Both the position numbers and the translations under genes were made by a program. A DNA stretch of 64,000 bases from Chrysoperla carnea (taxonomy: Eukaryota; Arthropoda; Insecta; Neuroptera; Chrysopidae): NCBI RefSeq assembly GCF_905475395.1, contig NC_058337.1:82640368-82704367 (forward strand), given 5' to 3'. Below the pieces are notes generated by a model, which saw only the letters and a list, made by a program, of their open reading frames with translations, was not told the origin of the DNA and did no database searches. Of this stretch, positions 33,362 through 45,882 are shown one piece after another (position 1 is the stretch's first letter; each line of letters begins with the position of its first letter).

Positions 33362-35362
33362 TAAAAACTATAACTTTAATATATTATATATATTATTAAT
33401 AACATATTACAAATTATAATATATATTTTGTCTTACCTTTAATAAGTCTAGATTTTAATCATAAAATATTTATTAGTTATAGATAGATATTAGTAGTTAC
33501 AGATGAGATGATATATTTTATCTACAACATATAAATGTAAGTCAAACTAGTTTAAACACTATATTTAAGCTATTTTGTTTAATTTAATTTAATAAATACG
33601 TATGTTTGAATACACTTCTTTTTAACGCAATAAATATTAATTAAATCGTTTGTAAAACAATGGCTGTGAAATGCAGGAGAAAAATATGTCAAAAATTTGT
33701 ACTTTTTTTCATATTATCTACTTTTTCTCAATCTGAATCTATGGATTGCTGAAATGTACAAAGGCCATCACAAAATATAATACATGGTAAGACGAGAGAG
33801 ACTAAGTACGCACGTTAAGGCTCTATATATGTGAGTAAGATCGTTCGCCATGTTTATGCTAATGTCAAATAGACAAATAAATTAATAATTTATTTATAAC
33901 ATCAACGGTAAACAAAATAAAGGAATCAGCTGTCAAAAGCACGTTTTAAACATAATCATAAAAAAATTATAATCTTTTTGTTCAATGAAAATGATCAGAT
34001 GGGTGACTTAATGAAAAGTTCATTTTTTTAATATAGTGGCTCTGAGATCTTAAAAATATAGCTCGTATATATTAACTGTATTTATTTATATATATGCATT
34101 GTCCTCTGGAACCAATGCCATCTTAATTTAATGCAATTTTAGGGTCATATTTTTAACACTGAGATTATGCTCCTTACTTCTACATTCCAAAGGCGATCTT
34201 AGAAATATTGAGAATCGACCAAGAATACGGGTTATAGTATGTTAATGTTTTCGAGAGAGCAAAACACAACACGCGTTGTGTTGATGAATATTTACGATTT
34301 ATGCCTATGTTCAAATTTTGTAATACTTTATGTTAAACGGTTCGCAATCGGGTATTACATTGAACATCCGTATGAATCCGATATATTCGTCAACATAACG
34401 CGTGACGTGTATTTTGTTCTGTTGAAAAAATCATGAGTCATAGTCGGCAACCATAAAATGATACTGTGGTGAGAAGATCTAATCCTACTCACATACAGCT
34501 GTGGTGTAGCAGACTTTGCAAATCTATTTAGATTGGGTAAAGCCGAGATATTTAACATTTCTAATAAATGGATTTTATCTTAGAATATATAATAATCAAA
34601 TGACAAAAAAAAAATTATACTAATTACGAACTAGAGTTGTAAATGATATTAAATAAATAATATGTTCTATTTTTTTTTTGTTTATGAAGATAGATGTTTG
34701 TATACCTCTTCAGTCGCCATTTAAGTGCCACTTATAGTTTCTTGGAGTCGCAAATAGGGCTTTTAATTTTAAATTCACGATTCACTTTTGTTTCGTACCA
34801 AATGATTTATAACCAATGTGATAAAATGAATAACAAATATCTTCTATCTTAGTCCTACTTATTGCTGTCAGTACGAAAAAATAAACGCTGCACTTGCGCT
34901 TATGACATGATGAAAAGGCCTATTTGGTAAACATTCATTTTTATGTTATCTTATTTAATCAAAATTAAAGGTATGAAAAATTCAATTATTTTCGAATTGA
35001 TAATTTTGGTTAGTAATTTATTTATGTATGACATAATAAGAATAAAATCAATTCATATTTCACTGTATGCTATTATACCGGTTAAACAAATGTTCCCATA
35101 CCCGACTTTACCCTATTGTAAGGTTTTGTCTTAGAACTTTACTTTTCTAGTTTAATACATGGTTTTCAAAAATAAAGTCGTGGTTTAATTTTATCATTAT
35201 ATTGTTTTCAATTATTATTATCTAGTTATTTCTAAATAATAATTTCAAAAAGTAAGTAATACAATTTTATTTGCAAATAAACATATTAAGCATAAATTTA
35301 ATTTTTAAAGTTTGGTTATGGTTTCATATAAAACAGATTTTAATTTTATAAATTAATTTTAG
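33362..35362. other. Intergenic gap between divergently transcribed ankyrin gene and eIF3g
   Basis: This holds the 5' flanks of both genes, which point away from each other. No coding sequence was recognised. A large imperfect hairpin lies at 34259-34420. A TTTTAG acceptor directly before the eIF3g ATG implies that a non-coding first exon of eIF3g lies here, but it cannot be located by eye. Confidence 0.55.
34259..34420. repeat. Large imperfect hairpin upstream of the ankyrin gene
   Basis: About 70 bases at 34259-34327 match, inverted, 34350-34420 with a loop of about 22 bases. Shared blocks are CACGCGTTRTGTTGAYGAATAT and ATGTTCAA. A smaller perfect 8-bp stem (AACACAAC/GTTGTGTT) sits within the left arm. 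It could be a diverged MITE or a regulatory hairpin. Confidence 0.55.
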
Positions 35363-36281
35363 ATGCCCGTAGCAGACGACGTTAAATGTAGTTGGGCAGA
35401 TGAAGTCGAATTAGAAGGAGGCGCCTTACCTCCTCCAACTGAAGTATACGAAAATGGATTTAAAATTCTTACCGAGTGGAAACATAACGACGATGGTAAA
35501 AAAGTGAAAATAGTGCGTACTTATAAAGTTGAAAAGCGTATTGTATCCAAATCGATTGCATTACGGAAGACTTTAGCAAAATTCGGTGAATCAGCAAAAG
35601 ATAAACCGGGCCCAAATCCACAAACAACAATTGTGGCTGAAGATGTTTATATGCAATTCATTAGCAGCAAAGAAGAGGATAACAAAGTCGAGGAAGAGAG
35701 TGCGTTAGATAAATTAAAAGGTTTAGGTGATAAAGGTGCTGTTAAGTGTCGTACATGTAATGGTGATCACTGGACTACAAAGTGTCCGTATAAGGACACT
35801 CAGTATGTAGGTGGAAAACTTCCTGATGATAAGAAAGCAGGTTTGTAGAATAAATCTTTAACTCTGGAGAATATTTTGTATATATTTGTGTGTGTTTTCA
35901 GCTGCAGCACCTAATGCTACTAGTTTACAAGATCCAAGTAAACCAGCTGGAAGTAAATATGTACCACCTAGTATGCGTGATGGTGCAAGAAAAGGTGGAG
36001 ATAATCCTAATACACAACGACGTGAAGACATGACTGCAATTCGTATTACTAATTTAAGTGAATCAACAACCGATGCTGACATCGAAGATCTTGTTAAACC
36101 ATTTGGACCTATACACCGTATATTCTTAGCTAAAGATAAAGCTACAGACATTTGTAAAGGCTTTGCTTATGTTCATTTCAAGTTTAGAAAAGATGCTGCT
36201 GATGCAATCAATACTTTACACGGGCATGGTTATGACCATTTAATTTTATCTGTCGATTGGTCTGTGAAACAACAGCAATAA
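35363..36281 (+). CDS. eIF3g: Eukaryotic translation initiation factor 3 subunit G
   Basis: Complete in two exons (35363-35840, 35902-36281) with a 61-bp intron, giving 285 residues, normal for the family. eIF3g is a peripheral subunit of the eIF3 complex on the 40S ribosome and acts in scanning and reinitiation. The N-terminal eIF3g domain starts MPVADDVKCSWADEVELEGG and includes GFKILTEWK. A zinc-knuckle motif follows, C-R-T-C-N-G-D-H-W-T-T-K-C at about residues 132-144. The C-terminal RRM has RNP2 IRITNLS and RNP1 KGFAYVHF, ending LSVDWSVKQQQ. ATG directly follows a TTTTAG acceptor, so the 5' UTR is probably spliced at the start codon. The intron donor is a weak GTTTGT. The acceptor at 35901 is followed six bases later by a second in-frame CAG, which could give a two-residue-shorter form. 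Confidence 0.97.
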
Positions 36282-36341
36282 CTATTTTTCCAATAATTTT
36301 ATTACATTTTTTAATAATTATTGTACAATTTATTATTATCG

Positions 36342-36347
36342 AATAAA
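36342..36347 (+). terminator. eIF3g polyadenylation signal
   Basis: AATAAA 61 bases after the eIF3g stop codon, followed by a T-rich stretch. A short 3' UTR is typical for this gene. Confidence 0.75.
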
Positions 36348-36599
36348 TTTTTGTATAATTGGATTAAGTTATTTATATGCATATACACCACTAGCCTAAA
36401 AAAGACGTAAATGAAGTAAATAATTCGAGTTAAATAAAAATAACAAAGATCGCATACCAGCAATTCTGTGAGCCTTAGTATGCATTTTGTTAAAATATAG
36501 GTAGTTAATTAATAATTTTATTAGCCAAATATTTATGATTTTTTATTGTGGGTCCTTAAGAAGACATATTTTAACAACATAGATAAAATAATTGGCAAC

Positions 36600-36752
36600 A
36601 GCATGAATTGTCAACCCTAGTAGCTCGGTAAGAATAATTGAGAAGCTGATAAATGAAATTATCAGCGGAAAAGTTGGTAAAACATATATAGTATGGTATC
36701 CTAATGGGCTTTATAGCCTAAGTGTGTCCTTCGACAGTTAATATAAACTAAC
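36600..36752 (+). mobile_element. Truncated tRNA-type SINE copy
   Basis: The body of the SINE at 11250-11537 recurs here without the tRNA head. Shared blocks are CTGATAAATGAAATTATCAGCG, GGTATC(C/A)(T/C)AATGGG and TAAGTGTG(T)CCTTCG. 5' truncation is typical of target-primed retrotransposition. Confidence 0.65.
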
Positions 36753-36974
36753 TAACAGCATGAATTATTGAAACGAACATGTCTTCTAGCAAATATGCTT
36801 ATAATAGCTGCACTAACACAGTAGACTTTTATGGTAGTTGGTGGAAAATGTTTTTTTCTAAGTGTACAACAAAGTCATATTCATGCAAACTTGTACTTTT
36901 CCGATTTACGCCCATAGGGTGGGACAGATGATTCCTTATTCCGGGCATACAACCACATTCTTTTTATTTTACAT

Positions 36975-37510
36975 TTAAATACCGTTTTTGAGATATATAT
37001 ATATATAAAAAGTGGATTTCCGAAATCTCGTTACTGGCGAAAATAACGATTATTTTGTGGTTCAACTCAAAAATTTTATTAGAAAATCATTAGATATTAT
37101 ATTTTGGATGATTGTAAGTATTTTTGGCACGTGCCAACTTTTATCATACTTCACCGTTTTCGATATATAAACGTTTAAAAAAAATAAAGTACAAATTTTT
37201 GACGAAATTCGTTATTGACGAAAATAAAGATTATTTTGTGATTCTGTTTAAAAATTTGATGGGAAAACTACTTTTTATTTTGGACAATTCTTTTTAGACA
37301 CTTGACATTTTTTATCTAATCCCACCGTTTTCGATGTATAATAGTTTGAAAATAAAAACTGGTTTTTGCCGAAAATTTGTTATGGGCGAATATAAACATT
37401 ATTTTGTGATTCTGGTAAAAAACTTAAAAATTATATGCGAAAAAAAATGTGAAAACTATATGAATTTATATTTTGGACAATTCTAAAGACTTTTTAACTC
37501 TTGAAATTTT
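36975..37510. repeat. Degenerate tandem array, about three units of about 171 bp
   Basis: ACCGTTTT(C/T)GA(T/G)ATATA recurs at about 36981, 37153 and 37324. Each occurrence is followed by a GAAATTCGTTA-like block, then CGAAAATAA(C/A)GATTATTTTGTG and TATTTTGGA(C/T)AATT. The period is about 171 bp, a nucleosome-sized satellite-like unit. The first unit holds an AT dinucleotide run. Confidence 0.65.
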
Positions 37511-38461
37511 TTAACTTACCTCTCAATTTGGCCATAAATCGAAAAAGCACAAGCTCGCATGAATATATAAATATTATCGAAAATAATAAATGAGAAATCT
37601 AGGATATATGGTGGCTGACTGCACCAAATTAGCAAAGAGTAACATTCATAATAAGAATAATCACTAGCTAATTCTTACTGATGATAACTACTTGGTAGTC
37701 GAAAATACGTATTTTAAAAATACAAAAAACTGATCTAGAAAATTGGGGCAAAAATCGAAATTTATTTCGCATGAATATGACTTTGCCGAGTACACTCAGA
37801 CCAATATTTTCCACTGGCTCCCAGAAAAATCAATTTACGAGGAGTCGATTTCTTGATTAGATTTTTTTTTTTATTTCCTTGATTATAACTAAATTCACAC
37901 TAATGTTAACTAAATACAAAGGAGGGAGCAAATGTCTCTAGTATCCTATAACTAATGAAAATTTTAATAGGTCTATTCGATAAGTATCGTCAAGTTGACG
38001 CCAATTTATCAACAAAAGCAGTGTTCAATTCAAACATTAAACACTGTTAATAAACTAGGATGAAGAAGAATTTTTGGAAATTTTAAAGAGGCAGGGAACA
38101 ATAAAAAATCACATCTAATATTTTTAACAAATAAATTTTACTTCAGTCTGTGCTAAAACACATAAATTAAAGCTACATTTATATGTATACAAATGTATAT
38201 TTTCTTAATTTAAAAACAAAAATTACAAAAAATATTGATTTTCTAAATTAAATTGTGCGTATAATACGACTATAGGCCATTTTGTCTATGAAAATAATAA
38301 GTTGGGGTTCTTACTCTGTATCAATGAATCAAATAGAATTTTCTAATAAATCAGTAAAATAAAATTTATTGTAATTACGGAATAGCAAGCTGTGAATTGA
38401 TCGCTCGCCTTATTTAATCACAAGTGAAATTTACAAAATTTAAAAAACCCCCAACTAATTT

Positions 38462-38772
38462 TTCAGGTACGGAACCCGAAACTGACTCTTGAAACATATC
38501 TAAGAACACTCTCAATTAAATTATCTCTTTTCCTTCGAGCCTTCTCCAGACTGACCCTATTATGAAGAAAATCGCCTATTTTTTAGTTGTTTCGGATACG
38601 GATTTGAAACATAGCTAAGAACACTATCCAGTAAATTACCTTTCAAACCAAACAAAAAAAATCAAAATCGGTTCATTCGTTTAGGGTTTACGATGCCACA
38701 TACACACAGACACACACACATACATAACTGTCAAACATATAGCACCCCTATTTGGTTAGGGAGTTAAAAAAC
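38462..38772 (+). repeat. Retroelement-like 3' tail with an internal duplication
   Basis: Begins GGTACGGAACCCGAAAC, passes CGGTTCATTCGTTTAGGG and a (CACA)n tract, and ends AGCACCCCTATTTGGTTAGG then GTTAAAAAA. Similar tails (ending 'cccctctttttgcgtcgggggttaaaaa') are familiar to me from insect non-LTR elements; I could not check this. A unit containing TTGAAACATA(T/G)CTAAGAACACT occurs twice, at about 38490 and 38611. Confidence 0.5.
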
Positions 38773-39150
38773 TAATTATTGTTACACTTGATTATATGCA
38801 AGACGGGATCCCGATTAGGACTTTATTTGTCAATTGAAGCTGTTCGAGTGATAATGACCTTACCAGCATAAAGTGATAAAATTCAGCACTGGTTGATAAC
38901 TTCAAATTAGTAAAGAAACCATGCCCAAGTTCTAATAAATTAAAAAAACTTTGCCTATGTATGCTTTGCCTATGCCTTTGTACTGCTAATAGGGTGTTTG
39001 GCCGTTTTCTAGAAATCAAATTATTAGATAGTATTTAAACAGCTAATGTAGGCTCGGATTTATCATACAGATATTATAGGCACATGCTTAATGCAGCAAA
39101 TTTTAACGGAAACTGTAAAAAAAATTCGGGAAAATCTAGCATTTAGCAGT

Positions 39151-39500
39151 AGTGTCAATAATGGATCAATTGGGAGCCCCGCGGACCAATCTTAATAAAG
39201 TTTTTGATGAATCAATCCAAATTTTTTTCAGAAGAAAGTGAATTTAATAACGCTTGCCAGCAAAAAAGTAATTTAATTAAAAATAGCCACAAAAACTTTT
39301 CGATAAACAAGCTATCTCCTTAGTGTCAATATTCGAAAAATTGGGGGCAACGCGGATCAAGCGTAAAAAAATGAATCAATCGAAATTGTATTCAATAGAA
39401 AGTTAATTTAATGGTTTACGCTAGTCTTCAAAAAATCGTTATAAAAAATTAATTAAATTAAAAATAGCTTAACACTTTTCGATAAACAAGCATCTCCTAG
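39151..39500. repeat. Tandem array, two units of about 172 bp
   Basis: TAGTGTCAATAxTxGA then TTGGGxGC, CGCGGAxCAA, GAATCAATC, a GAAAGT(G/T)AATTTAAT block and CACTTTTCGATAAACAAGC run through one unit and repeat about 172 bases later. The units are diverged. The sequence differs from the array at 36975-37510, although the unit length is nearly the same. Confidence 0.65.
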
Positions 39501-40080
39501 GTGTGTTTATTAATCCATAAAATTTCGTGTTGATTAATCAATAAAAAATATGTCTTCTACCGTCTGTTAACCTAAAAAATTAAAAGTACATGTTCAAAAT
39601 TTTAATTTAAATAAATTGTAGAAAATCAATATTTTTTCCGTTTTTCCGAATAAATATTTTATGTTACACATAAACATTAATTTTTTTTTTACTTTTTACT
39701 TTTATTTTTTCACATAAAATACAAATGTGTTTTTTGCTTTAGGCAATAAAATTATTAAAATATATTTTTATAATTTGCCAAATATTATATATGCCTTTTT
39801 GTTTGTTAAGAGCCATTTTTTTGCTATTTGAGAAGGCAATTGCTTTATTTAATACAATAAAAATATTTGATTTAAAGGCATTTATTCGAAAAATGGGGTT
39901 GAGTTCCTACGAAAATAACGTTATTTTCCAGTACTTACAAAATTTATTTTAATAAGATTTGTGTCTATGTGCTTTGAAAAAAATGCTTTGTATTTAATGT
40001 CTTAGCCAAAATGTATTTATCAGAAAATTGTTCGATTTTACTAAATTTGAAGACATTTTTCCTTAATTTAATTAAATCCC

Positions 40081-40142
40081 AAATGTAACTCTTTGAGTAA
40101 GCCAAAATTCCAAATGTAAATCTTTGAGTAAGCCAAAATTCA
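40081..40142. repeat. 31-bp tandem duplication
   Basis: Two adjacent 31-base units (40081-40111 and 40112-40142) share AAATGTAAMTCTTTGAGTAA and GCCAAAATTC, differing at only two positions. Confidence 0.85.
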
Positions 40143-40834
40143 AATTAATTAAATTTTTACGTCTACATTAAAAACTAAATAAAAAGGGTGAAGTTAGTCG
40201 GGCAATTTTGTGCGTTTAGCGTGAGCCTCAAAATAATTTGGAGTAGATGATTAGCGTGAACAGAATATTATCTAAGTTTTTTAGGCTTTTCTCCGAGTAT
40301 CAGTGAATAAATATTCACCTGCTTTACTGCTGACGTTCCAGCAGCTTTTTAAGAACAGTCGCTAAAGATAGCCGTTAGATACACAATGTTGTAAAAAAAT
40401 GGACAACAATTTTATTTTTTCTACTAAAAATTATGTTTTTTCAGCTGGGCCTCAACTTTGGAGTAATTTTTCGAAATAAAATTTTTATTTTTATTGTACT
40501 AATAAAATATATATTTTAGATCATTTTATGTGTTTATTTTTAAATGTTTTTGTACACAGACATAAAGCACTGACAGTATAAAATTAGTTCAGTTCTCCAT
40601 GTCTACGTTTCTATCTAACCTGAAAATGTACACGTAAACCTAACCTAATTGATTTTGTAATTTTTAGTCTCATTCACTGAGTATGAATTTATATCTATAC
40701 TCTGTGGTTTCATTATTGAAAATTGCAACTTTACTTAGGTAAAAGTCAGTTCTTTTTGAAAATATGTTCAAAAATTTTTAAGTGAACTAAAAATTGAAGG
40801 TTAGGTTATATAATTTTCGTCATATATTTAATTA

Positions 40835-41078
40835 CTATATTGCCAGCACCCCATGTTCCTCTTTGTGGGTATGTGATGAACCGGCGAAAACAAGCGAAAC
40901 AGACTAAAAGTACTTTGTACATTATGCGCATGTACCGGAATCGCGCCCTATTTTACAATTGGCCATTTGCTATCGCGTCACGAATTGCATGCGCGGAAAC
41001 AGTCACGGTCCTTTGATAATTGAGTGAGAGAATATATCGTCTGCACCGTGATGATTTCTCACTCTGCTGGCAATATAG
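40835..41078. mobile_element. 244-bp Tc1/mariner-type MITE with TA target duplication
   Basis: Perfect 14-bp terminal inverted repeats, CTATATTGCCAGCA, at both ends. TA dinucleotides flank each side (40833-40834 and 41079-41080). The interior is clearly richer in GC than its surroundings, with several GCGC- and CGCG-containing blocks. TA flanks are diagnostic of Tc1/mariner insertion. The element has no reading frame, so it was mobilised in trans. Confidence 0.75.
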
Positions 41079-42569
41079 TATTTACATATGATTTTCCTAG
41101 TGATGAAGGAATAAATGTAGAGTTTTTGAAAATTATAATTACGGAATATTTTTTAAGGCAAATTATTGGCTAAAATTTTATGCCACAATCTTAAAAAAGC
41201 GTAATTCTGTTAAATATTATTTAGATTTATTGTACTCAACAGTTTTTGGGAATTAAAAGTTTAAGTTACCAAACATTGGGTGTGTTCTTAGTAAATCAAT
41301 AAGTTAGCGTCCGGAACATCTTGGTTTAATTTCTTTTTCATTTATGCTGAGTTTATATTATTTTAGATACTAATAAGAACTTTATTCGCCCAAAAATACA
41401 GTGATTCTACCATATCTTAATGCAATTTCACTACTATTTAATATTTTCAGTAATTTTTAAAAAAATTTTTTGGGATATCTATCATTATTCACATCAAACA
41501 AACTAGGTAATTATGTTATTAATTTCTTCACTTTATAGTTGCAACTAATCGATTTTTGAATGCTTTCCTAAACTTGTAAATTTTGCGTTTTTTTGAGATC
41601 GGATTAAGCAATTCAGTTCTCGGCTAGCTACTAGTGAAGACATTGGTATTAATCTCTATTCCTATAGCTTGAGCACAATCTCCAATTAACAACCTGATAG
41701 TGGGACAATTCATATTTCAATAGAATAGGAAGCACTTTGTGCTATTGTCTTAAAACTTTTAATCCTTTTTTGAAACATAAAACCGGAATTTCTTTTTGAA
41801 TAGTATTTGCTTAGTGCAGAACAGAGTTGGTCAATGGAGACTTAAAAATGAATGCCTCACTTTTCAGCCAAACAGGCTTGATATCTCTATTAATTTAAAT
41901 TATTCTTTGCAGATATAGCTAATCATAGACTGTATAATTAGAATATTGAATATGATCGAACTGTAAATTAAATTGTATTATCTTAACTCTGCCTTGATCA
42001 ACTCTAGTGCACAACTAAAATAAGCGCCAACTTCTAGAAACACACACACAACTTCACACTGTTCTATGGGTGTATAAAGCGCCGTCATCAATGGCGGTAG
42101 AAAAAGGCATTTTTCTATTCCATTATAGTATATGTACTTATTTTTTGAATGAGCAAATAAAATTGCAAGTTTTCATTCACATACAGTTGTGTGCTGAAGG
42201 TGGAAGACGGGGATTAGCGTGACCCCTCTTTTAAATTATTCTCTAGTTTGCGAGCCTCTTGGCTAAAATTTCCAATACTCTTTCACATTTTAAATATTTT
42301 AGTGAGTTTTATTCAGGCTTCGTTGTTAACTATCAAGCGATAATTAATATTTAGATCGATAATTATCATGGTAATAAGAACTCGATAAATATCGAGTGAT
42401 ATAACGCGGTAGTCTTTGTTTTTATAATAAAAAATACATATATTTGCTTTGAGAAATGTTAATTATAAACACCCGGACCGTAAGCATCGTTCCTGATAGC
42501 CTGAATACACTCAGCGAATGAACAACTTGCATGTAGCAGGTTCTGTCAATGCACATAACAACGCGGCTT

Positions 42570-42970
42570 AATTAATAATTTTACACGAAAAATGGTCATT
42601 ACCAAAGTTATTTGGAATAATATTTCCTAAAATTTTTGTTTCTCGTCAATTTTTTTCCTAAGATCGATATTTTTCGATTAAGATCCGAAAAACGAAGGTG
42701 AATTTTTCTTTATTGGAGAACTCGTTTATTTTTAATTTTACACGAAAAGTCGTAATTACCGAAGTTGTTTGGAATTAAATTTCTTACAATTTTTTCCTGG
42801 CATTCTATATTTTTCGATTCAGATCCGAAAAGAAATGGGTTTAAACCTTAATATTCTATTATGTTCTTAATATTCTATTATGTTGACGAAAAAATTGATA
42901 GGGATCAAAATTCTAAGAAATTTAATTCCAAACAACTTTGGTAATGATCATTTTTTGCGTAAAGTTGAAA
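42570..42970. repeat. Nested direct and inverted repeats
   Basis: A block with TTTTACACGAAAA, ATTACCRAAGTTRTTTGGAAT and TATTTTTCGATT(A/C)AGATCCGAAAA occurs at about 42583-42690 and again directly at about 42738-42832. Part of it recurs inverted at about 42897-42966 (AATTCCAAACAACTTTGGTAAT). It looks like an old foldback element with an internal duplication. Confidence 0.6.
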
Positions 42971-44649
42971 AAAAAAATGAGTTATTCAATTAAAAAAATT
43001 CAAGATGACGAATGATGTCACAGGGTTGGAATCGCGAAAATCGAAATGTAGACTGCCAGTGAGTCCCCAACGATTTTCTGACTGTCGTTTAAGAGAAATT
43101 TTTAATTTAAATAATATCTTATTATTTTTTTGATTAGTTTTCATTATTTAAATCGAGTTTCTCTAAATGGGTTAAAAATAGTCTCTTGGATATGAATTCC
43201 ATAATTCAAAATAAGTTGAAAAGTATTTAGACATTTTTCGATACGATATATCTTCGTTAATTATCATTTTTAATTTTGCTAATTTTTCGATTAATATAGG
43301 GAAAATTGAATTTTTTATAAATAAGAAAATAGATATTTTTTATTTTCGCGTTATTTTGCTGTTTTTTAAACTTACAAGTTTTTTGAATGGTTCTTGCCAT
43401 CTTATATTATTTGTGTATGATTCCAAGTTCTAAAATACAAAATTGAAAATTTTTATTTCAAAACTTTGAACGAGTTGGAATTAACAGAAGACTATTTGAA
43501 TACTTAGTGTAGAACAATTTTAATCTAATTAAAAATGAATTTCATTACAAACTAATTTTGCGGTATTTGATTGTACGGACGGCTCTTTAAAGAAGACTCA
43601 AATTAAATTTCGTAATATTTTATTTTCGACTTATTTTGGTTGAAGGAATTCATTCCCTAGAGACGTGGATAAACATTAAAATATTTCTTTATAATAAAAA
43701 ATTCTAAATATGAGTTTCTACACAAAAGTTTATCATTTGCGTTATAATATTGCCTATATTTTCTAAATGGGAATTCTTTTTTTTAGTGTGAAGTTGATAT
43801 ACATTTGCTACTTCTGTTCTGCACACAACAAACAGTTATGTATACTGCTTTGCGAAAAAAATAAATAATAATTAACAGAATAATTAATTACATTAATTTA
43901 ATTGCTATAGTTGACTAGAAAATGTTTAAACAAAAATTGCAATTGTAAAAATTATATTTTATAAAATTTGGAACTTATTTCACGAAACTACACTAAGCCG
44001 AAAACTATAGGTGGTTTTATAAGACGCTGAATCAAAAGGTTTTGATTCCCATACCGAAATGTGGTTGAAAAGCCAGTAATTCTTTATAAAATATATCGAA
44101 ATTATTTTTTGGACCTTGCTCAACTCATTGGGAAATTTGAGTTATTTTCTGATGTATTTTTTTTATGCTTAATCAGATGAAATCGAGGCTGAAGAGTGGT
44201 CGAGGAACGAATTATCACAAATTACATTAAAAATGAGTTTTTTGGGCCCTGGTCTAACCTATAGAAGATCCCTCCGAAAGTTGTTAATAATGTAACCAAA
44301 AGGTGTCAAAAATTTGGCTATTAATTATTCGATTTTAAAAATCAGCAGGTAATATGGGTTGTATTTTTTTCTTTAAATTAATTGTTTTCATTCAGCGTCT
44401 CAAAAAAATATATGAAATTTATCATTTAATTCTAGGTTCCCAATATAAATTTAATAATTTGTACGGTCTTTTGAACCGTACATTCTTTATATTTTGTAGT
44501 TTTGTGATTCTTTCCCAATTAGATAATTGTTTTTTAAGCTTTTAAGTTTTAATTAACTGTAATCAAACACAATTCATAAGTATATACACTTACCATCTGA
44601 AGGAAAGCGATAATTATTTACTAAGTTGATTTCTGTTCAGTATTCCACG

Positions 44650-44678
44650 TTCGGAATAGAATGCGTTTCTATTCCGAA
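44650..44678. repeat. Perfect 12-bp hairpin
   Basis: TTCGGAATAGAA (44650-44661), a 5-base loop, then TTCTATTCCGAA (44667-44678). It is too symmetrical for chance in this context, but its function is unknown. Confidence 0.7.
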
Positions 44679-45882
44679 TGAAACACTGTCACAGTTAATT
44701 GAGAGCTTTTTTTACGATTATCTAATTAATAATACGTGAATAAATTGAAAATTGAGTAAATATGGTCCCTAAATAAGATATTTCAAAATTACACTTAAAT
44801 ATTTTATATATAATATTTTGTTTTGTATGCTTTTTTACTTTATTTTGTTTTTAATATCAGTTACAACGACTAGAAATACCTACAATTTATTTATAATATT
44901 TTCACTGTCTTTTCTGGCCACAAAATAAATTAAATTAAACCTCAATCAACATTATTTTCAGTAGAATCATAATAAATAGTAGAACCACAAATTATCATTT
45001 TTAAAGGAGAAACGAATGTTTTTAAAAATGATGGTTAGATACTTAAGTATGGCACAAACCAAACAATTATTCGTACAGCCCCATATTATCGCGGGGAATA
45101 TTAGGCTAAATATTATATTAAATGTTTTGCGATTTTAATTGTTGTATTGAATGAATATTGCTTAAATGATATTCAAGTAGTGGCAGACAGTATTGATCTG
45201 AAGTTAAAAAACGCCACTTGACTTGGAGTCAAGCGGCATGGGTGTAATAAGCCGTTTTAGAATAGCCTGAAAGTTTGAATAAAATATTCGCCTGAGCCGT
45301 CTGACAAACTACGGCTGAGACATAAACCATCTCGAAATTAACCAAATTTTTGCCGTTTTGTCAGAAATAGTTAGTTTCTTCATTTAAGGTATGGCCCTAG
45401 TTGTAGATCCGTATATTGTAGCTCTAAGTGAATATTATGCTTAACAAATAATAGCATCTTTTTTATATAACCAAAACTCTGTTTAGTTGAGTGTGGCTGG
45501 GTCTAAATATCTTATTTTTGGCAAGACAGCGAAAAAAGTATACTTTAAAAAAATACCCTAATAAAAATAATTATATTTGATTTTTTCTGGAAAAAATATT
45601 TTTTTACATAAGTTTCATATGACAAAAAGTAAGTAACCCTGAAAATTCCGGATACACATTAAACATCATATACATTTACTTTTGAAATAGGCATAATTAT
45701 GCGACATTAAATTTTTCTTTTTTTTTTTTTGGTTACTTCACACAATTATTTATACACACACAGAGAAAAACTAAACTTCCTTGCAGTTTAATCACCAAAT
45801 TATTGATGCGAATAATTATAATTACAGCCATTACATATGTTGATGATATTGTTTGGATGAATGCTGATAAAGAACAACACCA

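Larger units (their letters stand above)
36348..45882. other. Gene-poor interval between eIF3g and RFX, including the RFX 3' UTR
   Basis: No gene was recognised over 9.5 kb. Present are a truncated SINE, two degenerate tandem arrays of about 170-bp period, a retroelement-like tail, a 31-bp tandem duplication, a TA-flanked MITE, nested direct/inverted repeats near 42.6-43.0 kb and a perfect 12-bp hairpin at 44.65 kb. eIF3g (+) and RFX (-) converge on this interval, so its ends carry their 3' UTRs. Confidence 0.6.
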
